Below, one piece after another: positions 24,681-37,500 of a stretch of DNA of 64,000 bases. The position numbers were made by a program, and so were the translations under genes. A model generated the notes under the pieces. That model saw only the letters and a list, made by a program, of their open reading frames with translations. It ran no database searches and was not told the origin of the DNA. Numbering within the stretch: the first letter of the stretch is position 1; every line of letters starts with the position of its first letter. Where the stretch lies: the NCBI RefSeq assembly GCF_032362555.1, contig NC_083524.1:5566001-5630000 (forward strand), written 5' to 3'. Origin of the DNA: Amyelois transitella (Eukaryota > Arthropoda > Insecta > Lepidoptera > Pyralidae).

Positions 24681-26519
24681 ATACAATTCGTATTTCAAGT
24701 TAGTTTTCAGTTATCGCCATTTCCCGTCCTCTCTACATCTAAAACAAGGAAACCCAGTAATATTTAAAGCGACATTTTTCTCAACGTTTTCATCGTTTGG
24801 GCTCGCGTTTTTTTTACAAAAACAAATCTTTTCTTGTTGAAATATAGAATTTCTGAACAAGACTGTAAGGCGGCGAGCTTTATAAATTATTTATGGAAGA
24901 ACCAGCTTATCTGTCTCCCGAAGTGATTCCTAGAGTTGAAAGTAAATGGTCGTATATTTTACTGTGAAAAATTCATTTTCTCCTCAGAGTCTTCTGTTTG
25001 TACAGTGGGCTGCATAGAGAAATACACTACCTTCGTATCGAAGACATCTAAGGTGATATTTTTTTTGTGGTATTTTATTGAGGTGGTATTTTACGTGTTC
25101 TGTTCTATGGTTTCTATTATATACTCGTAATAGCGTGTGCATTTACCGATAGTTTAAAGGGCAGAAGTACGTAGTAAAAGTTTATTTGTTTAACTTTTAA
25201 CAATATCCCATTTTGATTGGGATCACCATTGTGAGGAAGCATATAAAAGGTGGAATTTTTATAAGGAAAATGTTCAATTATCACACTTATAATAGAGCTA
25301 AACCGTTGAAAGTAATGTTGAGATACCTAAATGTTTGCCATCACGACCATTCTATACTCTGAAGATGCAGAATTTACTTTTATCGAGTTTTCCTGTTTGG
25401 TGGTCGTATGAGAAGTCGTAATAATACACCGAAGTCGTAACAATTAATTCAGTGTTGTATATCTAAAACTTTTAATCAGAACAGATCCTAAGAAGAATTT
25501 CAACGTAACTGCGATTTAAATCCACCTACTTAGAGTCTTTACATAAACGTTTACTGAACACTGATAGCAGTTAAACACACTTGAAGGCTATCGGGATAAT
25601 CCATATCTCATCCATTGGAAAAGCCTCGTGATCAAGGAAGCAACTGTTTTACCTTTTAGTTTCTTTGTTTGCCGTGCCCGTTTGCAATCACAAAGTAGAT
25701 CCCGCAGGAGACAGGATTATCTTAGCTTTATCCGGAGTCTGAGCCGGGAAGGGTGTGGGCTCATTATCAGGGATATTATATTTTCAAAATACGATTAATC
25801 ATCTTCATTTGCGTCTTATGCCTAAATTTTAAGAGTGGGTATGTTGGTTATAACTTCTACGTGAGCTACGTGATCCTGCTTTTTTCAAAACGATTAAGGT
25901 AATTAAGGAAGGTATGTTTTGAAGGCTGATGTTGATAAAAGTAACGGATAAAGACCTAATTATATGTTTATGTTTATTGGTTTTTCTGAGTTCAACCTGC
26001 TATTTATAAACATAAATAAACAAGAGCAGTAAGGTGTCCGGTTAAAAATGCGTAATGCCACCTCAGCCATTTACCAATGAGTATTTAAGAAGTAAAGTAC
26101 TACTTGGAATACTAACCGATGCTCTTACGTTGTGGGAAAACATCGTTAGGAAACCTGCATATAACATGCATGTAACCAAAATCGTTCCAAATCGAGTTAG
26201 GTTTACCTGAAAAAGTTGCGGAGGTCAGGTGGCTTCGCGTAAAATCTTGACTCAATCATTCCAGGACTTATGGTCAAAGGTATGCCTTTGACTATGTATA
26301 TACTAATAGTGAATAGTTGTATTTTCTCGTTTTAATTAACTTGATACGTACATTTTTTCAAGACAGTCAGCTCTATCTATCCTGCAAGGGATATAGACAT
26401 GACTATATGTATGTATATAAGTATGTAATTTTAGAAACGATTCTGAAATCAACGTTTTAGTATCATATTAGCGGGCGGCTGCCTGTTTGAAAGGTTGGTA
26501 CAAAAGTTGTCTTACAACA

Positions 26520-26616
26520 TGTAAAATGCTCACATGCAGGGGCATGTGAGCATTTTACAACTTTCTCAAAGAGCATGTAACATAGGGATGTTACATGCTC
26601 TTTACATGAGAAAGTT
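26520..26616. repeat. Two adjacent snap-back hairpins
   Basis: First: TGTAAAATGCTCACATGC (26520-26537), loop AGGG, perfect 18-bp complement (26542-26559). Second: AAAGAGCATGTAACAT (26568-26583), loop AGGG, perfect 16-bp complement (26588-26603), enclosed by AACTTTCTCA (26559-26568) and TGAGAAAGTT (26607-26616). Both have the same four-base loop. Confidence 0.9.
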
Positions 26617-29081
26617 TTGAATTTAACTGCTGATATTTGCAATCTGGAATAAATAAAAGTTTATGAATCCGAAAAACTGATCCTTGTTAAATCAAAATTT
26701 ATATCCGCTCACACTATGACCCCATATTTACGGGAGAATTTGACTTTGTAAGACTTCAATAATACTTTCCTGAGTACACCTTTGTTTCATAAATCTGATC
26801 CGAGCCGAAATCTTTGTAAAATTGTTTCCTCATGCAACTAGGAGTAGTACGAGACTTGGATTACACATCTGAGTGAAGTGTGAAAACTTTCTAGATTTAC
26901 TTGCATAATAAGCTATGTAGTTTCCGGCACTTTTTATTAGAACCACTCTAATATTTCCCATTGATGTTGTAAAAGACGACTAAGGGATAGGCCTATAAAC
27001 TTGGGATTCCTCTTGTGCGCGATGTGTGTGCGCGATGTGTTTTCGCGTGCGCATGCTTTCACTGTTGTTCGTGGCTTTTATGTCTTTTGAGACTGTTGAC
27101 TCTGTCTACCCCGCAAGTATGTATTAACTTACTTTTTTAAGCTGTACATATTGGTATAAACAAACATATCTTAATCAAATCGGAGCGTAATGGCCATCTT
27201 GCCTTGGTGGCACGTCTAAGGTCAGGTCTTGTGTATCTAGCTTAAGAAATATGCAAAGATCGTGCTAAGCGTAAGATGTACTCTGCCTACACCTCCTGGA
27301 AAGAAGCGTTGTTTTATATATGTACCTATGTAATTCACATATCACAATTAAACTTCTGAGATTTTTTGAACAAAGTTACCTGCGGTTTTAGTTAACAAAC
27401 TTGTTACGAAAAGAATTGACCTGGCATTGTTACAAACTAATCTAATGATAGTGCACTAACTGCGTCCGGGGTGGATTACTAAAGGCTTCCAGGGATATCA
27501 TGTATTCCTTTAGAGTCACTTAAAAATAACAATCTCATTGTATGTAAGGACTCACTCCAAAGAATATCGGATATATGGCCGGCAAATGGCTCAGTAGTAT
27601 AACTACATCATCTCTTCTTGTGGGTTTATAGAAGGCGACTAAAGAGTAAAAACATTCAACTAATTTTATAAATGCAAAAATTTTCAAGGATGTGTGGATG
27701 TGTGTTTGTAACTCTAACTAGCAAAAACTACTAATTAGATTTTCAGTTTCGACATTGGAGTAACAGAACAAGTTTAAATTTTAGATACTAAAATACATGT
27801 TAAATCAATTTAAAAGTGTTTGTAAGAAAGGTTTTTTTATGAAGTAAATCCTTTTAAAATATAACTCCGAGATTTAAATTTCTAATTATTAGGTATATAA
27901 GATGTCCGGTCGTTTGGCAGGTCATTGCGACAAAACCAACGGTTAAACCCATAGTAAATACCCAAATATCAAAACGTTTCCTAAAAGGGTATCTGAATAT
28001 TATCAAATAAAGGGCCAGATTAGTTTGTATTAAGTAATTAGTCTGTTTCCAATTAACAGATGTTACCGGCCCTTTGATGTCCTTTGTAAACAATCGGTTT
28101 CCTGCTATTAATGATAAAGTATTGACATTTAATGTCGTATTCCCTTCATTTAAATTAATTTTTCTATTGCCAACAGTAGAAATCTTTCTACGGTAGCATG
28201 GAAGGTCGCAATAGAAAAATGTGCCTATTCCCTTAGTTGCCTTTTACGACAGTCCATTCTAGGAACTAAACAGCCCATTATTTATTCAAATTCCTCCATA
28301 CACCACAACTTTTGTCGCGCAAATTGTACAATCCCAAAGCTAGCATTTTTGTTCTGAAAATTGGCTTCGGGACCACTGACAAAGGAATTTTTTCGCAGCC
28401 ATCCTAAGCGCTTAAGTGCTCCATGGCGATCGCTATGTTCAAAGTTGAAACTTCAAAAAATAGTCTCCATGCTACCAGAATATTTGTTTTGACTTCGGGT
28501 AAAAGAGAAACTCATAGTATGTTTGACACCCACACACAAGTCACATTTGTTAACTTTACGGGGTTGAAAAAACTGATAGGCCACATTCAGGTATTCTTCT
28601 GATTCGCGCCGTGTGATTCCCGGAATTTGAGAACTGGAGTTCTCCATATCTTTTATGTGGAAGTCATAAAAGCCGAATAAAGAAATAAACATTTTACTTA
28701 GTGCATCAACAATGATTGGGATGGATTAGTTTCCAACACATAACTACCTCCCCTGTCAACAGAGTCACGGAGGTCAGAAGATAGTCGTTTTGTATAATTA
28801 CCAAACTCTCCTATTTCTGAGTCGTGGTCATAAACCGATCCCAGGTTCATCTCCACAGGGGATGCAATCAAGACACCAAGAAGTACTATGATAACTATAG
28901 TTCCTGCCCAATGGTTTTCCCCTCTCTTTCTCTCTCTCCCTCATCCTCGCACATTCCCAGTTGCACCCTCTACCATTGCGATTGGAAGCCTGGGGTACTC
29001 TTTTCTTCATATACCTTTTAGCTTTGTCCGGTTTGTGCTTTCTTTAGTCTTCAGACAATTGGCACTCATATCATCTTTAAA

Positions 29082-29346
29082 TGATATGATTTATGCCGTG
29101 TGGTTCCCGGCACCAACACAAAAAAGAATAGGACCACTCCATCTCTTTCCCATGGATGTCGTAAAAGGCGACTAAGGGATAGGCTTACAAACTTGGGATT
29201 CGTTTTTAGGCGATGGGCTAGCAACCTGTCACTATTTGAATCTCAATTCTATCATTAAGCCAAATAGCTGAACGTGGTCATTCAGTCTTTTCAAGACTGT
29301 TGGCTCTGTCTACCCCGCAAGGGATATAGACGTGACCATATGTATG
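29082..29346 (+). repeat. SINE-A, full length, best copy
   Basis: All blocks are present: head GCCGTGTGGTTCCCGGCACC (from 29095), TCTCTTTCCCATGGATGTCG, GGCGATGGGCTAGCAACCTG, TATTTGAATCTCAATTC, GTCTACCCCGCAAGGGATAT and the tail TATGTATG. A 13-bp direct repeat TATCATCTTTAAA stands at 29069-29081 and 29347-29359 and is probably the target-site duplication, although 13 bases lie between the left copy and the usual head. The ATTTGAATCTC stretch may be a worn B box. Confidence 0.9.
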
Positions 29347-30459
29347 TATCATCTTTAAAGACGTCAAACCAGGTTTTCTTCAGCATCCCCAATGTAACAT
29401 AATCGTAGTCCTTACTCTTAAAACATTAGCACAGAGCAAGGAAAGTTACTCCGTCGATCATCCGACATTCTGTGCTCTGTGATTTGACAAAGTTGCATCC
29501 CCTATAATATGAACTGTCCCGGGGGAGGTCATAACATTCCACATAAAGTACGTGATCGTTAAAACGGTTTATATTTTTAGGAGATTAGTTGGAAGGTAGT
29601 AGAAGTAAGTGCAGGCCATGATTGTAGGTAGTATGTGTGACATTTTATGTACCGTAATGGAGCATGTTTTGCAGTAGCTGGGGTGAAATTTAAAAGCTTA
29701 CTATTTATGCAAATGTTAAGGTTGTTTCCTCAAAGCGCCATTTTATAGCCTCATAGCCAATCTAGACAATAAGTCTAAGCCTTCTGCTTTTTGTCCATGG
29801 GCTAGATTGCTATTATCTTAATTCTATTGCTAAATATTAATTCGGTTTCGAAAGAAATCCTTTCAATAAATTCAGATCCTGATTGTAAAACGGAATGAAG
29901 TTTAAAAAATTTAAAAATAGCCCACCATCAGTTACGACGTCTCATTCACCAGTAGGTATCACTTCTATACATACATACAATATCGTCTTTACCACTTACG
30001 GGGTAGACAGAGCCAACGGTGAACTCGGAAAGAGTGAAAGCGTTATTCCGAATTCTATGGAAATAGATGCAAATCTCTGTTGAGACGTATATAAACATCC
30101 AAGATTATAGCCGATTCTTTGCGATCGTCACGTTCCTATACGCGGACTTTGTCATTCTCATCTAGATAGGCTTTGTTTTCCAATTTAGAGGTTTTATGTG
30201 ATTTCAGCGAAGATACAGGGTGATTCGCAACAAAGACATTACTGTATTGGAAAAATGCTTAGCGTTTTATGATGGATTTGACGACGCTCGTTCTATAAAC
30301 ATTGTATGTGATTGGGGAAACGATTTGATGGAAAACATATCTAACCAGTGTCAGCAATGAAAAGTATTTCATTAAATATGTTATCGTGAAAAATACCTAT
30401 GCACCGATTGGTAGTAAAGATCATAAAACATGGTTATAAAAAGAACTTTTATTTGTAAC

Positions 30460-30689
30460 GTGTGGTTCCCGGCATCAATAGAAAAAAGAATAGGACCGTT
30501 CATCTCCATATCTTTCCCATGGATGTCGTAAAAGGCGATTAAGGGATAGGCTTATAAACTTAGGATTCTTCATCTAGGCCTCTCAATTCTATCAGTAAGC
30601 CAAACAGCTGATCGCAGCCTATCAGAATTTTGAAGACTGTTGGCTCTTTCTACCCCACAAGGGATATAGACGTGATTGTATGTATGTAT
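30460..30689 (+). repeat. SINE-A copy with an internal deletion
   Basis: Head, TTTCCCATGGATGTCGTAAA and tail blocks are present; the part with the GGGCTAGCAACCTGTC block is missing. A small piece in the other orientation lies at 29968-30020. Confidence 0.85.
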
Positions 30690-31452
30690 TCATAACTGAA
30701 ATTTTCCTCTCTGACCAATGGAAATCAAAAGTATTTCACCTAGGTTTTCTTCTATTAAAAATAATTTACTGTCTGCTAGGCTGCTGAAGTTGACGATATT
30801 TGAAGAAAATGTTGCAGTCCAGTTTGTTAGGTACTGCTTCTTCTGCACTAACGCTTTGGAAGCGACAGTAAATTTAGTTTTAAGTAATTTATTTGACATG
30901 AACCAATGTTGTAAAACCAAAAGATATGACAATTATTAAGTGATGTTTCAATTGTCACATAAAAAAGAATAAAAAAAAATTTTTTTTTGGATTTGACTCA
31001 GTACGAGCATTGAGCCAAGTCTCAAATCACTTCCATCATCTGTTACTTCGCGGAATCGCAACAAAATCTAGTGGGAAAACCAATTTGTTTCTATTTTAGT
31101 TTAAAGTTAATGACTGTAGTGACGAATACTTATGTACGTTTGCCTTTATATTTTACCTTCAAAACAATTTGTATAACAGATGACGCGTAAACTGAAAAAT
31201 ATCTTAATTTCACATTGTACCAAACAATTTACATTAATGCTCGCCTTTGGACAAACACACTGACAAACGACTCAATTAATCGCTTTGTACAAAATCTACA
31301 CTAAAACAAAGTTAAATTTGTATTCATAAAACAACTAAGAAAGGATTTTAAACTTTGTGCGCCAAAAAATAAGACTCTTAATTAAAATTGGTTTGATTTC
31401 TCCGTTGTTGCTTTTGCTATTGTTCTTAGGGGTTATTTGTGCAGGTGCAAAT

Positions 31453-31487
31453 TGTTTGTAGATATTGTTATATTTATGTATAAATAG
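31453..31487 (+). promoter_or_regulatory. FibL: FibL core promoter
   Basis: TATAAATAG (31479-31487) stands 64 bases before the ATG, so the 5' UTR should be about 40 bases. TGTTTGT (31453-31459), about 20 bases further upstream, fits the forkhead consensus. A forkhead factor (SGF-1) is known to activate silk genes in Bombyx; that it acts here is inference. Confidence 0.65.
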
Positions 31488-31550
31488 TAGTTCATTACGG
31501 ACAAATTTGTGTATAGTATATACCGAATTGGTCGAATTAAGACCAGCAAA

Positions 31551-34500
31551 ATGCTGCCTTTCGTTTTGGTATTATTCGTCGCTTCGGTAAGTTTTGTTTT
31601 TATTAAGTGAAATTCGTGCTTTGAGTGGTTAAATAAGTTTTATCTAAAATGAGTCTATAAAGCTAAGTTCTGCTGAAAGTAAACTTTGAATAACGCTGTG
31701 TTGAGAAATTCTACTTTAGAAATCAGGTACATTTCTCAAGCCTTCTGGTTTTTTCCAAAGGAAAACTTAAAACAAATAAAAAATCGTATAAAAAGATTAC
31801 AAAGATGATATTTTTTTTATTGATATACTGTAATACTTTTCCGGAAAGAGGCGCGAAGTACCTAACACACATATGTATTGTATTATAAATGTTTACTCTG
31901 TAAACACATAACTCAAATCAAATTAAAGTTCCTACGATACGAGAGCATAAAGTTTAACTTACAGACAGACAGACTGGGTAACGACTTAACGACTGTCATA
32001 TTCATACGACGAGATAGCAACTTTGTCATTGTTTGTGCAAAATGGTGGAAATTATACTGTCATATGTCACGGCTTCTCAGACTTTTCATGTGAAATGATA
32101 ATCTTGTCTAAAAAGGACATACAAAGGCGACGCAACGTAACGCCCCAAAGTACATACCTACTATGTAAAAATAAACTTAAATAAATGCTTTCAATATTTT
32201 TTTAATTGTTTGGCTATCGGACTTCGGTTATTTAGACCATAAAGGTTTAGTCATTTATGTAGATAACCGACCCATCCATATTTGAAGACTTGCCATTCTT
32301 TTCAGATATACTAATATAAACTTGAATTACATATTTACTCGGTATGCGTGTAATAACTAATAACAGTCAATGTCTTAAACTTTAATCGCAATATAAGCTA
32401 CTCTTATGCACAAAACCTGAAAAATTTACTTGAATATACAAACCGATAAAGAATAATATTCACCGAACGCAAAAAGAAAAGAAGCAGAGAAATTTTAACA
32501 ATAAAATTCTCAACTAAGTATTTCATTTCCCATCTTACGGGGAAAATCAATTTGTTCCCAACTCATACATCGGTGGATTATTAGGGCTCTCAATACGCAT
32601 TGGCGGGAATCCGGATTTACATGGAAATAAATGAGAATAATGTGCGGTGCCCGTGCCAGCGACACGGGATGACGCGGGATGGAGTAGGGCTGCCAAAATA
32701 TTCATTTGAATTATTTCTTTAAATATTTTTTACCTTAAATATAAATTCTATTTAATGCCATCACACGCTGTAAAAATGTTTGCTGTGAAAAGCAACTTGC
32801 TCGATAACTACCTAGAGATGTATCAAGTTTCATAATTCAGCGAATCAATAATTGTACGTTATGAGTTTTATTTACAAATGCTTACTTAGATCTTGTTAAT
32901 TACTAAATAAGGAACTTAATGGTTACAAACGTAAGCAATAAAAGGAAAAACGATGATTACCAGCTTAAATTTAATTTACAAATTATAAAGTCCCTGCATA
33001 GAATCAACCTGTAAAATATATTAAACATCTTATTTTATTATTTCAAACATGCAGTCAACTAAGAAAGTAAACTGAATTGGTATTGGTAACTAGTCTTAAA
33101 AATAAAAACTTTCGGGTCCATAATTGACCAAAAAAGGTGATCCTGAGAGGACTACTGAAACTTGCATTGACAATTAGGGTTCTACTTAGGTAGGCTGTAG
33201 ATAATTTTGAAAACAAATATTATTGTTATTTCAATAATACATCCACAACCCTAGATACGATATATAGAGATCGCGGTGTAAATGACAACCGCGCGGCGAT
33301 ACAGCCTCCGAAAGGGAAATATGATTTTATTAAAAAAATAAGTTCCCTTTACTGTTCTGTATTTTTGAAGACAAAATGATTATTAAAAATAACTTAGTAA
33401 GTAGTAGCTTTGTATAGCTTTTAAACAGTTGTGAAAATATTATCTAATAAATTAGTTTAACAAAAAAAAATAATTACAAGCATTAACAAGTGTACTTAGT
33501 TTTTTTACAAAAGTCTTTTTCAAATATTCTAAACATTACTGTAAAAAAATCCAGGAAATATTCAAATTACGCCTAATAGATTCTAAAAGTCTTCTTTTGT
33601 TGTATCAAAACAACGTACAATATTGTTATTGTTAGAAATATTTTTCACATTTCACAAAAGATAAGCCACAGATATTATTAGGACAACTGGAGTAAGTCGA
33701 GTCAACAAATCCCCCGGTTGAGATATGAACACTACCCAACAGTAGACAGCCCTGGTCCTGAATCTGTCACACCTTTACAAACTATTCCACTTTATTACCT
33801 TCAATCGAGTACATTTCGTATTTGAAATTCTTGTAGGTTTTCTAAGAAACTTGAGATTGGCCTGTAATTTCTTGACTAATAGAGAGAAATTTATTTACAT
33901 GTTTGTTTTTACAAAAACTATTTTGATTTAATTAATAAATTCTCACAGCATTAGAAACTTTTTTATTTGCTACAAAAATACACTTCCCTAACGAATTAAT
34001 CGTTATTGTGCTTAGTAAACCAATAAAACAAAAAAAAATATATAAATTAATGTCTTTCAAACAGCGATTTTAGAAAATTAAATCACAATATTTGTTTTGA
34101 ATCCAATCATTTTAAGTCTGAAGACTACTTAAATTAAGAAAACAAAAAATATGATATGGATAGATTGACAAAACCCTTTATTACATCGTAAGAATAACAT
34201 CATAACATACAATACCACCACAAAAGAGACAGAGATGGTACAAAGGCAGATAACATAATATTTAAATTGTAAGCTATGTTGACTATGTACTGTGAAAACA
34301 AGTTAAATCAATTTGTCCAGTTGAATCCTGACTTATACTGTTTATACTTCTGCAGGGCGCTTTGGCCGCTCCATCCGTGGTCGTCAACCAAGCCAGCATC
34401 AATGACATTGCTCCAATCCCAGACAATGGCAGACTCGTCAACAGGTAAGGCCGCGAGAGGATAAGAACTTAGTAGAGGTCTTGTACGAATGGTCCTGATG

Positions 34501-37500
34501 GCATCATTTAGAAGCAGAAACAATTCTCGGAGAAAGATGGTAGATTCCATGTGAAATGAGAAGGAACGACTTTTTCAAAACTAGTCACAAAACTGAGAAG
34601 TGAGTCGAAAGGAATTAAAAATACACCTTTCTGGCCAAAATTTCGTCTTCCGTATTAAATATATAATTTCCGCATAAAATCACGGTTCTTTCCCGGATGT
34701 ATTATGTAGATATACTTCGTGCATACAAGTTTGAATGTAAACTGTCCACATTCTAGCTATAAAAGAAGACATCTAAAACACTTCAAAAGAATAGTAAGAA
34801 CAGGAGAAATGATAAGTAGTCAATCTTTTTCGCAACACATCTTCCTGTTTAAAACATTTTAATATTTTGATCTCTTGCCAGGATTTGTTTTCACAAATAA
34901 TTGATTTCATAAACAGCTACGTGATCGACCGCTCCTTTGAAGCCATCGACGGTGGAGACACCAACATCTACATCCTGACCATCCAGCAGATCCTGAACGA
35001 TCTGGCCAACCAGCCGGACGGTCTCAGCCAGAGCTTGGCTGTCGGCACCACCATCGCCGCTCTCGGAGAACTCGCCACTGGCACCCCAGGAGATGCATGT
35101 GAAAACGCTGCTGTAAGTTAATCTATCTTTCATTAATTTGAGTATTAATGTTGGATTAAATCTTAAAATTTTTTAAATTGGCCTCACCGTCGTCTTTCTC
35201 AGTGATCTCGCTACTAGCACTCCAGGAGACGTATGTGAACACGTTGCTGTAAGTAGACCTTTTACAGAACATGAGTAGGAAAGGAGTGTCAACTGTTAAG
35301 AGAAATTGGAAATTTCTGTGCTGTGTCGATCCTGCATAAAGCTTGGATAAGAGAGCAAAGAAGAACACGTTGCAATTAGTTTCGGCTGTGCTTAGGCAGG
35401 AATTATTTAAATTTGCCATTCAGTCTTAACCTTAGTCGTAATTTTATCGAAAAACTTATAACATACGTTCTACAGGAGTGGTGTTAGTTCAGCGGGTTTC
35501 GTTCATTTAATTCCCGGAACTTCTTTCTTAGTTGATCTACGATATCATTACTTCCTCTAAACATACCAAATAATTCAATAAATTTGTCATTTTCATTCAT
35601 TACATTCTGCATTTCTTTATGTTTCCATAGCTCGCCAACGCCTACGCCTCCGGTAGAGGAGTCGGAGCAGCCCTGAGCAGCTGGGCCAACAGACTGGCCG
35701 GCAGCATCGACCTCATCGTCCAACTCGTCAACAACCCCAATGGAGTCCGTTACTCAGTAAGTTGTACTTAACCAGAATTTGTCGGCAAAGCGTCCATACC
35801 TTTGTCTGTACGTGGCGTTTGGGTTCTTTCTTTGCTGTTCAGTTTCAATAATATTTATATTTGTTTCCAAAATAGTTTCTATTAATAACTTCAGTTACGT
35901 ATCATCAAAATTCGTCATGTGGTTGAGATGGTTATCATCCAAGTTACCATAAATCTCGAAACTTGACTTTCTTGCATTGCATTGTGCAGTTCTTAGTGGC
36001 GATTATCCCATCATCATTGAAATTAGTACACCTTATTATTAGAGCAATGAACGTATATTTTGTTGTAAGCACAGCATATCACTCAGTTCCGTAAATATTT
36101 ATGGCTGGATATTTGCCAATGCATTCGTGATATGTCAATAAATCATATTTCGTTGAGTACCTAAACGACAAATATCTAATCGATAACTCAATTCATATGT
36201 CGTTATCACTACATATTTAATAAACATTCCAAAATAGTAAATAATAATAAGAGTGTTGAGGCCTGCTACGTACCATCGACAGTGCTTATATAAAAAATAT
36301 TTTGCGATATAAATTATACAGCCTTCTACAAGAAACTAACTATAGTTGGATAAAGTACCGACCGATACGTCCGACAAAAGTAAAGAATATGCGTCAAACG
36401 GTGGCGATAAAGTTTATTGTCTCTCTCCAGACTGGCCCCCGTGGAAACTGCGTTGGTGGCGGCAGAGCCTACCAATTCGAAGCAGCTTGGGATGCAGTCC
36501 TCAACAACGCCAACCCATACCAGATCGGGTAAGGATGCTCCAAATTAGTATACCTAGTTCAAATTAAATATTAACTAAATATCTTGTTGAGAAAATTAAA
36601 GGTGACCAAATTTAGTATATGTTTCTACCTGTTCAGTACATTTTTCTCTAGCCATTAAAAATGTAAACAATTACTGTATCTTAGTTCATCATAATATGTG
36701 GCGTTCCTCCTGCGTGGATCAAATTTCACCACCCTTAGCCAGTTCGCAGCGGCTGTTGTTACTTGATGCCCCTTTTCCTAATACCAGAAATATTTCTGCA
36801 TCCAACAGCCTCATCAACGAAGAGTACTGCGCAGCCAAACGCCTGTACAGCGCCTTCAACAGCCGTAGCAACAACGTCGGAGCCGCCGTCACCGCCGCCG
36901 CCACCGGCCCGGCCAACGCCGCTCTCCAACAAGCCCTGCCACAGCTTACCAACGTCAGTATTCTCTGTCACTACATAGTATAAAACAGAGTCGCTATTTT
37001 AGTCTGTTTGTCTGTATGCTTAAATCTTTAAAATTACGCAACGGATTTTGATGCGGTTTTTTGCAACAGGTAGAGTGATTCAAGAGGAAGGTTTTTATGT
37101 ATAATTTTTTCTGAATTTTGCACCCGTGCGATGCCGGGGCGGGTCGCTAGTATTTTAATAAAAACTTCAGAAGTTTATATTAACAGCAATGGTCAATATT
37201 GGAGATGCCGTCTCTAAAATCTGACTCATTCCAACGAGCTTAGTCTGAGCTCAATTACCTTGGTACATCTGCTTTTATAGTTGTAACACATACACTTGGG
37301 ATTCTTCTTATAAACGGTGGGTGGCCTGTCACTATTTGAATCTCAATTCCATCACTTAGCCTTACAGAACGTGGCCTTTCAGTCTTTCCAAGACTGATAA
37401 CTCTGTCTACCCCATAAGATACATAGATGAGACAACAACTTGTCGACATCTAGGAAGCCATTATCGCTGCCGCTAAGTACTTTAACGAACGTTAATTTTC

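Larger units (their letters stand above)
23696..24684 (-). mobile_element. TRIM-type LTR element, non-autonomous
   Basis: A short LTR element of 981 bp (23700-24680) with two direct repeats of 256 bp, flanked by a 4-bp duplication ATAC (23696-23699, 24681-24684). Read on the minus strand, the repeats begin TGTGGCGACA and end CCGCTACA, as LTRs should. The internal 469 bp has a primer-binding site at one end and a polypurine tract at the other, but no recognisable gag or pol. It looks whole for a TRIM, and the two LTRs appear identical, so insertion was recent. Enzymes must have come from another element. Confidence 0.88.
24685..31452. other. Gene-free spacer upstream of FibL
   Basis: No exon recognised. 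Contains SINE-A copies (26358-26428, 26925-27127 and 28228-28262, and those listed separately), a LINE 3'-end piece at 27236-27318, tRNA-like SINE pieces at about 26150-26290 and 28738-29010, and an old repeat at about 27655-27800. The 95-codon frame at 28888-29175 runs into a SINE and is not a gene. Confidence 0.45.

Noticed and set aside
28888-29175. 95-codon plus-strand open frame
   Set aside because: Its second half is the head of a SINE-A copy, and the first half is decayed SINE-B material.
34276-36983. Short frames on both strands inside FibL
   Set aside because: They are shadows or read-through of FibL exons; the exon model explains the region.
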